Shown one piece after another: positions 12,741 through 27,300 of a stretch of DNA of 64,000 nt. A model generated the notes under the pieces. That model searched no databases and was not told the DNA's origin. It saw only the letters and a list, made by a program, of their open reading frames with translations. The first letter of the stretch is position 1, and each line of letters opens with the position of its first letter. The DNA lies in assembly GCA_030142905.1 (NCBI GenBank), contig JASJOG010000043.1, forward strand, positions 248,001 through 312,000, read 5' to 3'. Position numbers and translations under genes: made by a program. Origin of the DNA: Heliopora coerulea. Taxonomy: Eukaryota; Cnidaria; Anthozoa; Scleralcyonacea; Helioporidae.

Positions 12741-15429
12741 CCTCAAAAATTATCTCAAATATTACTGTAAAGTTCCTCAAATCAAGCCAGAACTATCTTA
12801 TTCGGCCTAAACTTTCATATTTTCGCCGTATTTCGAAAGTTTTAAATTGGTCGAAAAATCGTCAAAAATCAAAGGTTAACCCCTTTACATTTTGGTCCAA
12901 TTTTTCCACCTCAAATTTTCAACGTAATTTCGCTCAGAAACCACTCCAATTACTGCAAAACTACTTTCTATGCAATAAACTTTCACATTCTGCTCTTATT
13001 TCGAAAGTTGAAAATTGGTCGAAAAATCGTCAAAAACCAAAGGTTAACCCCTTTACTTTATGGTGAAATTTTTCGACCTCAAAAATTATCTCAAATATTA
13101 CTGTAAAGTCCCTCAAATCACGCCAGAACTATCTTATTCGGCCTAAACTTTCATATTTTCGCCGCATTTCGAAAGTTTGAAATTGGCCGAAAAATCGTCA
13201 AAAACCAAAGGTTAACCCCTTTACTTTTTGGTGAAATTTTTCGACCTCAAAAATTATCTAAAATATTACTGTAAAGTCCCTCAAATCACGCCAGAACTAT
13301 CTTATTCGGCCTAAACTTTCATATTTTCGCCGTATTTCGAAAGTTTGAAATTGGTCGAAAAATCGTCAAAAAGGAAAGGTTAACCCCTTTACTTTTTGGT
13401 GAAATTTTTCGACCTCAAAAATTATCTCAAATATTACTGTAAAGTTCCTCAAATCAAGCCAGAACTATCTTATTCGGCCTAAACTTTCATATTTTCGCCG
13501 TATTTCGAAAGTTTGAAATTGGTCGAAAAATCGTCAAAAATCAAAGGTTAACCCCTTTACATTTTCGTCCAATTTTTCCACCTCAAATTTTCAACGTAAT
13601 TTCGCTCAGAAACCACTCCAATTACTGCAAAACTACTTTCTATGCAATAAACTTTCACATTCTCCTCTTATTTCGAAAGTTGAAAATTGGTCGAAAAATC
13701 GTCAAAAACCAAAGGTTAACCTCTTTACATTTTGGTCCAATTTTTCCACCTCAAATTTTCAACGTAATTTCGCTCAGAAACCACTCCAATTACTGCAAAA
13801 CTACTTTCTATGCAATAAACTTTCACATTCTGCTCTTATTTCGAAAGTTCAAAATTGGTCGAAAAATCGTCAAAAACCAAAGGTTAACCCCTTTACTTTT
13901 TGGTGAAATTTTTCGACCTCAAAAATTATCTCAAATATTACTGTAAAGTCCCTCAAATCACGCCAGAACTATCTTATTCGGCCTAAACTTTCATATTTTC
14001 GCCGTATTTCGAAAGTTTGAAATTGGTCGAAAAATCGTCAAAAAGGAAAGGTTAACCCCTTTACTTTTTGGTGAAATTTTTCGACCTCAAAAATTATCTC
14101 AAATATTACTGTAAAGTTCCTCAAATCAAGCCAGAACTATCTTATTCGGCCTAAACTTTCATATTTTCGCCGTATTTCGAAAGTTCAAAATTGGTCGAAA
14201 AATCGTCAAAAACCAAAGGTTAACCCCTTTACATTTTCGTCCAATTTTTCCACCTCAAATTTTCAACGTAATTTCGCTCAGAAACCACTCCAATTACTGC
14301 AAAACTACTTTCTATGCAATAAACTTTCACATTCTGCTCTTATTTCGAAAGTTGAAAATTGGTCGAAAAATCGTCAAAAACCAAAGGTTAACCCCTTTAC
14401 TTTATGGTAAAAATTTTCGACCTCAAAAATTATCTCAAATATTACTGTAAAGTCCCTCAAATCACGCCAGAACTATCTTATTCGGCCTAAACTTTCATAT
14501 TTTCGCCGTATTTCGAAAGTTTGAAATTGGCCGAAAAATCGTCAAAAACCAAAGGTTAACCCCTTTACTTTTTGGTGAAATTTTTCGACCTCAAAAATTA
14601 TCTAAAATATTACTGTAAAGTCCCTCAAATCACGCCAGAACTATCTTATTCGGCCTAAACTTTCATATTTTAGCCGTATTTCGAAAGTTTGAAATTGGTC
14701 GAAAAATCGTCAAAAACCAAAGGTTAACCCCTTTACATTTTGGTGAAATTTTTCCACCTATAATTTTCAACGTAATTTCGCTCAGAAACCACTCCAATCA
14801 CTGCAAAACTACTTTCTATGCAATAAACTTTCACATTCTCCTCTTATTTCGAAAGTTGAAAATTGGTCGAAAAATCGTCAAAAACCAAAGGTTAACCCCT
14901 TTACATTTGGGTCCAATTTTTCCACCTCAAATTTTCAACGTAATTTCGCTCAGAAACCACTCCAATTACTGCAAAACTACTTTCTATGCAATAAACTTTC
15001 ACATTCTGCTCTTATTTCGAAAGTTGAAAATTGGTCGAAAAATCGTCAAAAACCAAAGGTTAACCCCTTTACTTTATGGTGAAATTTTTCGACCTCAAAA
15101 ATTATCTCAAATATTACTGTAAAGTCCCTCAAATCACGCCAGAACTATCTTATTCGGCCTAAACTTTCATATTTTCGCCGCATTTCGAAAGTTTGAAATT
15201 GGCCGAAAAATCGTCAAAAACCAAAGGTTAACCCCTTTACTTTTTGGTGAAATTTTTCGACCTCAAAAATTATCTAAAATATTACTGTAAAGTCCCTCAA
15301 ATCACGCCAGAACTATCTTATTCGGCCTAAACTTTCATATTTTCGCCGTATTTCGAAAGTTTGAAATTGGTCGAAAAATCGTCAAAAAGGAAAGGTTAAC
15401 CCCTTTACATTTGGGTCCAATTTTTCCAC

Positions 15430-18400
15430 CTCAAATTTTCAACGTAATTTCGCTCAGAAACCACTCCAATTACTGCAAAACTACTTTCTATGCAATAAAC
15501 TTTCACATTCTGCTCTTATTTCGAAAGTTGAAAATTGGTCGAAAAATCGTCAAAAACCAAAGGTTAACCCCTTTACTTTATGGTAAAAATTTTCGACCTC
15601 AAAAATTATCTCAAATATTACTGTAAAGTCCCTCAAATCACGCCAGAACTATCTTATTCGGCCTAAACTTTCATATTTTCGCCGTATTTCGAAAGTTTGA
15701 AATTGGCCGAAAAATCGTCAAAAACCAAAGGTTAACCCCTTTACTTTTTGGTGAAATTTTTCGACCTCAAAAATTATCTAAAATATTACTGTAAAGTCCC
15801 TCAAATCACGCCAGAACTATCTTATTCGGCCTAAACTTTCATATTTTAGCCGTATTTCGAAAGTTTGAAATTGGTCGAAAAATCGTCAAAAAGGAAAGGT
15901 TAACCCCTTTACATTTTGGTGAAATTTTTCCACCTATAATTTTCAACGTAATTTCGCTCAGAAACCACTCCAATCACTGCAAAACTACTTTCTATGCAAT
16001 AAACTTTCGCATTCTCCTCTTATTTCGAAAGTTGAAAATTGGTCGAAAAATCGTCAAAAACCAAAGGTTAACCCCTTTACATTTGGGTCCAATTTTTCCA
16101 CCTCAAATTTTCAACGTAATTTCGCTCAGAAACCACTCCAATTACTGCAAAACTACTTTCTATACAATAAACTTTCACATTCTGCTCTTATTTCGAAAGT
16201 TGAAAATTGGTCGAAAAATCGTCAAAAACCAAAGGTTAACCCTCTTACTTTATGGTGAAATTTTTCGACCTCAAAAATTATCTCAAATATTACTGTAAAG
16301 TCCCTCAAATCACGCCAGAACTATCTTATTCGGCCTAAACTTTCATATTTTCGCCGCATTTCGAAAGTTTGAAATTGGCCGAAAAATCGTCAAAAACCAA
16401 AGGTTAACCCCTTTACTTTTTGGTGAAATTTTTCGACCTCAAAAATTATCTAAAATATTACTGTAAAGTCCCTCAAATCACGCCAGAACTATCTTATTCG
16501 GCCTAAACTTTCATATTTTCGCCGTATTTCGAAAGTTTGAAATTGGTCGAAAAATCGTCAAAAAGGAAAGGTTAACCCCTTTACATTTGGGTCCAATTTT
16601 TCCACCTCAAATTTTCAACGTAATTTCGCTCAGAAACCACTCCAATTACTGCAAAACTACTTTCTATGCAATAAACTTTCACATTCTGCTCTTATTTCGA
16701 AAGTTCAAAATTGGTCGAAAAATCGTCAAAAACCATAGGTTAACCCCTTTACTTTTTGGTGAAATTTTTCGACATCAAACATTATCTCAAATATTACTGT
16801 AAAGTCCCTCAAATCACGCCAGAACTATCTTATTCGGCCTAAACTTTCATATTTTCGCCGCATTTCGAAAGTTTGAAATTGGTCGAAAAATCGTCAAAAA
16901 CCAAAGGTTAACCCCTTTACATTTTGGTCCAATTTTTCCGCCTCAAATTTTCAACGTAATTTCGCTCAGAAACCACTCCAATCACTGCAAAACTACTTTC
17001 TATGCAATAAACTTTCACATTCTGCTCTTATTTCGAAAGTTGAAAATTGGTCGAAAAATCGTCAAAAACCAAAGGTTAACCCCTTTACATTTTGGTCTAA
17101 TTTTTCAACCTCGAATTTTGAACGTAATTTCGCTCAGAAACCACTCCAATTACTGCAAAACTACTTTCTATGCAATAAACTTTCCCATTCTCCTCTTATT
17201 TCGAAAGTTTGAAATTGGTCGAAGAATCGTCAAAAACCAAAGATTAACCCCTTTACTTATTGGTGAAATTTTTCGACCTCAATAATTATCTCAAATATTA
17301 CTGTAAAGTCCCTCAAATCACGCCAGAACTATCTTATTCGGCCTAAACTTTCATATTTTCGCCGTATTTCGAAAGTTTGAAATTGGTCGAAAAATCGTCA
17401 AAAACCAAAGGTTAACCCCTTTACTTTTTGGTGAAATTTTTCGACCTCAAAAATTATCTCAAATATTACTGTAAAGTCCCTCAAATCACGCCAGAACTAT
17501 CTTATTCGGCCTAAACTTTCATATTTTCGCCGTATTTCGAAAGTTTGAAATTGGTCGAAAAATCGTCAAAAACCAAAGGTTAACCCCTTTACATTTTGGT
17601 CAAATTTTTCCACCTCAAATTTTCAACGTAATTTCGCTCAGAAACCACTCCAATCACTGCAAAACTACTTTCTATGCAATAAACTTTCACATTCTCCTCT
17701 TATTTCGAAAGTTGAAAATTGGTCGAAAAATCGTCAAAAACCAAAGGTTAACCTCTTTACATTTTGGTCCAATTTTTCCACCTCAAACTTTCAACGTAAT
17801 TTAAATCAAAAAACCACTCCAATCACTGAAAAACTACTTTCTATGCAATAAACTTTCACATTCTGCTCTTATTTCGAAAGTTCAAAATTGGTCGAAAAAT
17901 CGTCAAAAACCAAAGGTTAACCCCTTTACTTTTTGGTGAAATTTTTCGACCTCAAAAATTATCTCAAATATTACTGTAAAGTCCCTCAAATCACGCCAGA
18001 ACTATCTTATTCGGCCTAAACTTTCATATTTTCGCCGTATTTCGAAAGTTTGAAATTGGTCGAAAAATCGTCAAAAACCAAAGGTTAACCCCTTTACATT
18101 TTGGTGAAATTTTTCCACCTATAATTTTCAACGTAATTTCGCTCAGAAACCACTCCAATCACTGCAAAACTACTTTCTATGCAATAAACTTTCACATTCT
18201 CCTCTTATTTCGAAAGTTGAAAATTGGTCGAAAAATCGTCAAAAACCAAAGGTTAACCCCTTTACATTTTGGTCCAATTTTTCCAACTCAAATTTTCAAC
18301 GTAATTTCGCTCAGAAACCACTCCAATTACTGCAAAACTACTTTCTATGCAATAAACTTTCACATTCTGCTCTTATTTCGAAAGTTCAAAATTGGTCGAA

Positions 18401-21360
18401 AAATCGTCAAAAACCAAAGGTTAACCCCTTTACTTTATGGTGAAATTTTTCGACATCAAACATTATCTCAAATATTACTGTAAACTCCCTCAAATCACGC
18501 CAGAACTATCTTATTCGGCCTAAACTTTCATATTTTCGCCGTATTTCGAAAGTTTGAAATTGGTCGAAAAATCGTCAAAAAGGAAAGGTTAACCCCTTTA
18601 CTTTTTGGTGAAATTTTTCGACCTCAAAAATTATCTCAAATATTACTGTAAAGTTCCTCAAATCAAGCCAGAACTATCTTATTCGGCCTAAACTTTCATA
18701 TTTTCGCCGTATTTCGAAAGTTTGAAATTGGTCGAAAAATCGTCAAAAATCAAAGGTTAACCCCTTTACATTTTGGTCCAATTTTTCCACCTCAAATTTT
18801 CAACGTAATTTCGCTCAGAAACCACTCCAATTACTGCAAAACTACTTTCTATGCAATAAACTTTCACATTCTGCTCTTATTTCGAAAGTTCAAAATTGGT
18901 CGAAAAATCGTCAAAAACCAAAGGTTAACCCCATTACATTTTGGTCTAATTTTTCCACCTCAAATTGTGAACGTAATTTCGCTCAGAAACCACTCCAATT
19001 ACTGCAAAACTATTTTCTATGCAATAAACTTTCCCATTCTCCTCTTATTTCGAAAGTTTGAAATTGGTCGAAGAATCGTCAAAAACCAAAGGTTAACCCC
19101 TTTACTTTTTGGTGAAATTTTTCGACCTCAAAAATTGTCTCAAATATTACTGTAAAGTCCCTGAAATCACGCCAGAACTATCTTATTCGTCCTAAACTTT
19201 CATATTTTCGCCGTATTTCGAAAGTTTGAAATTGGTAGAAAAATCGTCAAAAACCATAGGTTAACCCCTTTACATTTTGGTCAAATTTTTCCACCTCAAA
19301 TTTTCAACGTAATTTCGCTCAGAAACCACTCCAATCACTGCAAAACTACTTTCTATGCAATAAACTTTCCCATTCTCCTCTTATTTCGAAAGTTTGAAAT
19401 TGGTCGAAGAATCGTCAAAAACCAAAGATTAACCCCTTTACTTTTTGGTGAAATTTTTCGACCTCAAAAATTATCTAAAATATTACTGTAAAGTCCCTCA
19501 AATCACGCCAGAACTGTCTTATTCGGCCTAAACTTTCATATTTTCGCCGCATTTCGAAAGTTTGAAATTGGTCGAAAAATCGTCAAAAACCAAAGATTAA
19601 CCCCTTTACTTTTTGGTGAAATTTTTCGACCTCAAAAATTATCTCAAATATTACTGTAAAGTCCCTCAAATCACGCCAGAACTGTCTTATTCGGCCTAAA
19701 CTTTCATATTTTCGCCGCATTTCGAAAGTTTGAAATTGGTCGAAAAATCGTCAAAAACCAAAGGTTAACCCCTTTACTTTATGGTGAAATTTTTCGACCT
19801 CAAAAATTATCTCAAATATTACTGTAAAGTCCCTCAAATCACGCCAGAACTATCTTATTCGACCTAAACTTTCATATTTTCGCCGCATTTCGAAAGTTTG
19901 AAATTGGTCGAAAAATCGTCAAAAACCAAAGATTAACCCCTTTACTTTTTGGTGAAATTTTTCGACCTCAAAAATTATCTCAAATATTACTGTAAAGTCC
20001 CTCAAATCACGCCAGAACTATCTTATTCGGCCTAAACTTTCATATTTTCGCCGTATTTCGAAAGTTTGAAATTGGTCGAAAAATCGTCAAAAACCAAAGG
20101 TTAACCCCTTTACTTTTTGGTGAAATTTTTCCACCTATAATTTTCAACGTAATTTCGCTCAGAAACCACTCCAATCACTGCAAAACTACTTTCTATGCAA
20201 TAAACTTTCACATTCTCCTCTTATTTCGAAAGTTGAAAATTGGTCGAAAAATCGTCAAAAACTAAAGGTTAACCCCTTTACATTTTGGTCCAATTTTTCC
20301 ACCTCAAATTTTCAACGTAATTTCGCTCAGAAACCACTCCAATTACTGCAAAACTACTTTCTATGCAATAAACTTTCCCATTATGCTCTTATTTCGAAAG
20401 TTGAAAATTGGTCGAAAAATCGTCAAAAACCAAAGGTTAACCCCTTTACTTTATGGTGAAATTTTTCGACCTCAAAAATTATCTCAAATATTACTGTAAA
20501 GTCCCTCAAATCACGCCAGAACTATCTTATTCGGCCTAAACTTTCATATTTTCGCCGCATTTCGAAAGTTTGAAATTGGTCGAAAAATCGTCAAAAAGGA
20601 AAGGTTAACCCCTTTACTTTTTGGTGAAATTTTTCGACCTCAAAAATTATCTCAAATATTACTGTAAAGTCCCTGAAATCACGCCAGAACTATCTTATTC
20701 GGCCTAAACTTTCATATTTTCGCCGTATTTCGAAAGTTTGAAATTGGTCGAAAAATCGTCAAAAACCATAGGTTAACCCCTTTACATTTTGGTCAAATTT
20801 TTCCACCTCAAATTTTCAACGTAATTTCGCTCAGAAACCACTCCAATCACTGCAAAACTACTTTCTATGCAATAAACTTTCACATTCTGCTCTTATTTCG
20901 AAAGTTGAAAATTGGTCAAAAAATCGTCAAAAACCAAAGGTTAACCCCATTACATTTTGGTCTAATTTTTCCACCTCAAATTGTGAACGTAATTTCGCTC
21001 AGAAACCACTCCAATTACTGCAAAACTATTTTCTATGCAATAAACTTTCCCATTCTCCTCTTATTTCGAAAGTTTGAAATTGGTCGAAAAATCGTCAAAA
21101 ACCAAAGGTTAACCCCTTTACTTTTTGGTGAAATTTTTCGACCTCAAAAATTATCTCAAATATTACTGTAAAGTCCCTGAAATCACGCCAGAACTATCTT
21201 ATTCGGCCTAAACTTTCATATTTTCGCCGCATTTCGAAAGTTTGAAATTGGTCGAAAAATCGTCAAAAACCAAAGGTTAACCCCTTTACTTTTTGGTGAA
21301 ATTTTTCGACCTCAAAAATTATCTCAAATATTACTGTAAAGTCCCTCAAATCACGCCAGA
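15430..21360. repeat. About 5.9-kb satellite block duplicated at 30212-35970
   Basis: Monomer order and private variants match a block 14,782 bp downstream, which is two bases short of 88 monomers. After about 19,740 the offset falls to 14,614, one monomer less, so the downstream copy lost one monomer. Shared markers include CTATACAATAAAC, TTGTGAACG, and the variant TAATTTAAATCAAAAAACC that adds one base to its monomer. Confidence 0.85.
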
Positions 21361-24300
21361 ACTATCATATTCGGCCTAAACTTTCATATTTTCGCCGTAT
21401 TTCGAAAGTTTGAAATTGGTCGAAAAATCGTCAAAAACCAAAGGTTAACCCCTTTACATTTTGGTGAAATTTTTCCACCTATAATTTTCAACGTAATTTC
21501 GCTCAGAAACCACTCCAATCACTGCAAAACTACTTTCTATGCAATAAACTTTCACATTCTGCTCTTATTTCGAAAGTTCAAAATAGGTCGAAAAATCGTC
21601 AAAAACCAAAGGTTAACCCCTTTACTTTATGGTAAAATTTTTCGACCTCAAAAATTATCTCAAATATTACTGTAAAGTCCCTCAAATCACGCCAGAACTA
21701 TCTTATTCGGCCTAAACTTTCATATTTTCGCCGCATTTCGAAAGTTTGAAATTAGCCGAAAAATCGTCAAAAACCAAAGGTTAACCCCTTTACTTTTTGG
21801 TGAAATTTTTCGACCTCAAAAATTATCTAAAATATTACTGTAAAGTCCCTCAAATCACGCCAGAACTATCTTATTCGGCCTAAACTTTCATATTTTCGCC
21901 GTATTTCGAAAGTTTGAAATTGGTCGAAAAATCGTCAAAAAGGAAAGGTTAACCCCTTTACTTTTTGGTGAAATTTTTCGACCTCAAAAATTATCTCAAA
22001 TATTACTGTAAAGTTCCTCAAATCAAGCCAGAACTATCTTATTCGGCCTAAACTTTCATATTTTCGCCGCATTTGGAAAGTTTGAAATTGGTCGAAAATT
22101 CGTCAAATACCAAAGGTTAACCCCTTTACATTTTGGTCCAATTTTTCCACCTCAAATTTTCAACGTAATTTCGCTCAGAAACCACTCCAATTACTGCAAA
22201 ACTACTTTCTATGCAATAAACTTTCACATTCTGCTCTTATTTCGAAAGTTGAAAATTGGTCGAAAAATCGTCAAAAACCAAAGGTTAACCCCTTTACTTT
22301 ATGGTAAAAATTTTCGACCTCAAAAATTATCTCAAATATTACTGTAAAGTCCCTCAAATCACGCCAGAACTATCTTATTCGGCCTAAACTTTCATATTTT
22401 AGCCGTATTTCGAAAGTTTGAAATTGGTCGAAAAATCGTCAAAAACCAAATGTTAACCCCTTTACATTTTGGTGAAATTTTTCCACCTATAATTTTCAAC
22501 GTAATTTCGCTCAGAAACCACTCCAATCACTGCAAAACTACTTTCTATGCAATAAACTTTCGCATTCTCCTCTTATTTCGAAAGTTGAAAATTGGTCGAA
22601 AAATCGTCAAAAACCAAAGGTTAACCCCTTTACATTTGGGTCCAATTTTTCCACCTCAAATTTTCAACGTAATTTCGCTCAGAAACCACTCCAATTACTG
22701 CAAAACTACTTTCTATACAATAAACTTTCACATTCTGCTCTTATTTCGAAAGTTGAAAATTGGTCGAAAAATCGTCAAAAACCAAAGGACCCTTTACTTT
22801 ATGGTAAAAATTTTCGACCTCAAAAATTATCTCAAATATTACTGTAAAGTCCCTCAAATCACGCCAGAACTATCTTATTCGGCCTAAACTTTCATATTTT
22901 CGCCGTATTTCGAAAGTTTGAAATTGGCCGAAAAATCGTCAAAAACCAAAGGTTAACCCCTTTACTTTTTGGTGAAATTTTTCGACCTCAAAAATTATCT
23001 AAAATATTACTGTAAAGTCCCTCAAATCACGCCAGAACTATCTTATTCGGCCTAAACTTTCATATTTTCGCCGTATTTCGAAAGTTTGAAATTGGTCGAA
23101 AAATCGTCAAAAAGGAAAGGTTAACCCCTTTACTTTTTGGTGAAATTTTTCGACCTCAAAAATTATCTCAAATATTACTGTAAAGTTCCTCAAATCAAGC
23201 CAGAACTATCTTATTCGGCCTAAACTTTCATATTTTCGCCGTATTTCGAAAGTTTGAAATTGGTCGAAAAATCGTCAAAAAGGAAAGGTTAACCCCTTTA
23301 CTTTTTGGTGAAATTTTACGACCTCAAAAATTATCTCAAATATTACTGTAAAGTTCCTCAAATCAAGCCAGAACTATCTTATTCGGCCTAAACTTTCATA
23401 TTTTCGCCGTATTTCGAAAGTTTGAAATTGGTCGAAAAATCGTCAAAAACCAAAGGTTAACCCCTTTACATTTTGGTCCAATTTTTCCACCTCAAATTTT
23501 CAACGTAATTTCGCTCAGAAACCACTCCAATTACTGCAAAACTACTTTCTATGCAATAAACTTTCACATTCTGCTCTTATTTCGAAAGTTGAAAATTGGT
23601 CGAAAAATCGTCAAAAACCAAAGGTTAACCCCTTTACTTTATGGTGAAATTTTTCGACATCAAACATTATCTCAAATATTACTGTAAAGTCCCTCAAATC
23701 ACGCCAGAACTATCTTATTCGGCCTAAACTTTCATATTTTCGCCGTATTTCGAAAGTTTGAAATTGGTCGAAAAATCGTCAAAAACGAAAGGTTAACCCC
23801 TTTACTTTTTGGTGAAATTTTTCGACCTCAAAAATTATCTCAAATATTACTGTAAAGTTCCTCAAATCAAGCCAGAACTATCTTATTCGGCCTAAACTTT
23901 CATATTTTCGCCGCATTTCGAAAGTTTAAATTGGTCGAAAAATCGTCAAAAACCAAAGGTTAACCCCTTTACATTTTGGTCCAATTTTTACACCTCAAAT
24001 TTTCAACCTAATTTCGCTCAGAAACCACTCCAATTACTGCAAAACTACTTTCTATGCAATAAACTTTCACATTCTGCTCTTATTTCGAAAGTTCAAAATT
24101 GGTCGAAAAATCGTCAAAAACCAAAGGTTAACCCCTTTACTTTTTGGTGAAATTTTTCGACCTCAAAAATTATCTCAAATATTACTGTAAAGTCCCTCAA
24201 ATCACGCCAGAACTATCATATTCGGCCTAAACTTTCATATTTTCGCCGTATTTCGAAAGTTTGAAATTGGTCGAAAAATCGTCAAAAACCAAAGGTTAAC

Positions 24301-27300
24301 CCCTTTACATTTTGGTGAAATTTTTCCACCTATAATTTTCAACGTAATTTCGCTCAGAAACCACTCCAATCACTGCAAAACTACTTTCTATGCAATAAAC
24401 TTTCACATTCTCCTCTTATTTCGAAAGTTGAAAATAGGTCGAAAAATCGTCAAAAACCAAAGGTTAACCTCTTTACATTTGGGTCCAATTTTTCCACCTC
24501 AAATTTTCAACGTAATTTCGCTCAGAAACCACTCCAATTACTGCAAAACTACTTTCTATGCAATAAACTTTCACATTCTGCTCTTATTTCGAAAGTTCAA
24601 AATAGGTCGAAAAATCGTCAAAAACCAAAGGTTAACCCCTTTACTTTTTGGTGAAATTTTTCGACCTCAAAAATTATCTCAAATATTACTGTAAAGTCCC
24701 TCAAATCACGCCAGAACTATCATATTCGGCCTAAACTTTCATATTTTCGCCGTATTTCGAAAGTTTGAAATTGGTCGAAAAATCGTCAAAAACCAAAGGT
24801 TAACCCCTTTACATTTTGGTGAAATTTTTCCACCTATAATTTTCAACGTAATTTCGCTCAGAAACCACTCCAATCACTGCAAAACTACTTTCTATGCAAT
24901 AAACTTTCACATTCTCCTCTTATTTCGAAAGTTGAAAATAGGTCGAAAAATCGTCAAAAACCAAAGGTTAACCTCTTTACATTTGGGTCCAATTTTTCCA
25001 CCTCAAATTTTCAACGTAATTTCGCTCAGAAACCACTCCAATTACTGCAAAACTACTTTCTATGCAATAAACTTTCACATTCTGCTCTTATTTCGAAAGT
25101 TCAAAATTGGTCGAAAAATCGTCAAAAACCAAAGGTTAACCCCTTTACATTATGGTGAAATTTTTCGACCTCAAAAATTATCTCAAAAATTACTGTAAAG
25201 TTCCTCAAATCAAGCTAGAACTATCTTATTCGGCCTAAACTTTCATATTTTCGCCGCATTTCGAAAGTTTGAAATTGGTCGAAAAATCGTCAAAAACCAA
25301 AGGTTAACCCCTTTACATTTTGGTCCAATTTTTCCACCTCAAACTTTCAACGTAATTTAAATCAAAAAACCACTCCAATCACTGAAAAACTACTTTCTAT
25401 GCAATAAACTTTCACATTCTGCTCTTATATCGAAAGTTCAAAATTGGTCGAAAAATCGTCAAAAACCAAAGGTTAACCCCTTTACTTTTTGGTGAAATTT
25501 TTCGACCTCAAAAATTATCTCAAATATTACTGTAAAGTCCCTCAAATCACGCCAGAACTATCTTATTCGGCCTAAACTTTCATATTTTCGCCGTATTTCG
25601 AAAGTTTGAAATTGGTCGAAAAATCGTCAAAAAGGAAAGGTTAACCCCTTTACTTTTTGGTGAAATTTTTCGACCTCAAAAATTATCTCAAATATTACTG
25701 TAAAGTTCCACAAATCAAGCCAGAACTATCTTATTCGGCCTAAACTTTCATATTTTCGCCGTATTTCGAAAGTTCAAAATTGGTCGAAAAATCGTCAAAA
25801 ACCAAAGGTTAACCCCTTTACATTTTCGTCCAATTTTTCCACCTCAAATTTTCAACGTAATTTCGCTCAGAAACCACTCCAATTACTGCAAAACTACTTT
25901 CTATGCAATAAACTTTCACATTCTGCTCTTATTTCGAAAGTTCAAAATTGGTCGAAAAATCGTCAAAAACCAAAGGTTAACCCCTTTACTTTATGGTGAA
26001 ATTTTTCGACATCAAACATTATCTCAAATATTACTGTAAAGTCCCTCAAATCACGCCAGAACTATCTTATTCGGCCTAAACTTTCATATTTTCGCCGTAT
26101 TTCGAAAGTTTGAAATTGGTCGAAAAATCGTCAAAAAGGAAAGGTTAACCCCTTTACTTTTTGGTGAAATTTTTCGACCTCAAAAATTATCTCAAATATT
26201 ACTGTAAAGTTCCTCAAATCAAGCCAGAACTATCTTATTCGGCCTAAACTTTCATATTTTCGCCGTATTTCGAAAGTTTGAAATTGGTCGAAAAATCGTC
26301 AAAAATCAAAGGTTAACCCCTTTACATTTTGGTCCAATTTTTCCACCTCAAATTTTCAACGTAATTTCGCTCAGAAACCACTCCAATTACTGCAAAACTA
26401 CTTTCTATGCAATAAACTTTCACATTCTCCTCTTATTTCGAAAGTTGAAAATTGGTCGAAAAATCGTCAAAAACCAAAGGTTAACCCCTTTACTTTATGG
26501 TAAAAATTTTCGACCTCAAAAATTATCTCAAATATTACTGTAAAGTCCCTCAAATCACGCCAGAACTATCTTATTCGGCCTAAACTTTCATATTTTCGCC
26601 GCATTTCGAAAGTTTGAAATTGGTCGAAAAATCGTCAAAAACCAAAGGTTAACCCCTTTACATTTTGGTCCAATTTTTCCACCTCAAATTTTCAACGTAA
26701 TTTCGCTCAGAAACCACTCCAATCACTGCAAAACTACTTTCTATGCAATAAACTTTCACATTCTTCTCTTATTTCGAAAGTTCAAAATTGGTCGAAAAAT
26801 CGTCAAAAACCAAAGGTTAACCCCTTTACATTTTCGTCCAATTTTTCCACCTCAAATTTTCAACGTAATTTCGCTCAGAAACCACTCCAATTACTGCAAA
26901 ACTACTTTCTATGCAATAAACTTTCACATTCTGCTCTTATTTCGAAAGTTCAAAATTGGTCGAAAAATCGTCAAAAACCAAAGGTTAACCCCTTTACTTT
27001 TTGGTGAAATTTTTCGACCTCAAAAATTATCTCAAATATTACTGTAAAGTCCCTCAAATCACGCCAGAACTATCTTATTCGGCCTAAACTTTCATATTTT
27101 CGCCGCATTTCGAAAGTTTGAAATTGGTCGAAAAATCGTCAAAAAGGAAAGGTTAACCCCTTTACTTTTTGGTGAAATTTATCGACCTCAAAAATTATCT
27201 CAAATATTACTGTAAAGTTCCTCAAATCAAGCCAGAACTATCTTATTCGGCCTAAACTTTCATATTTTCGCCGCATTTCGAAAGTTTGAAATTGGTCGAA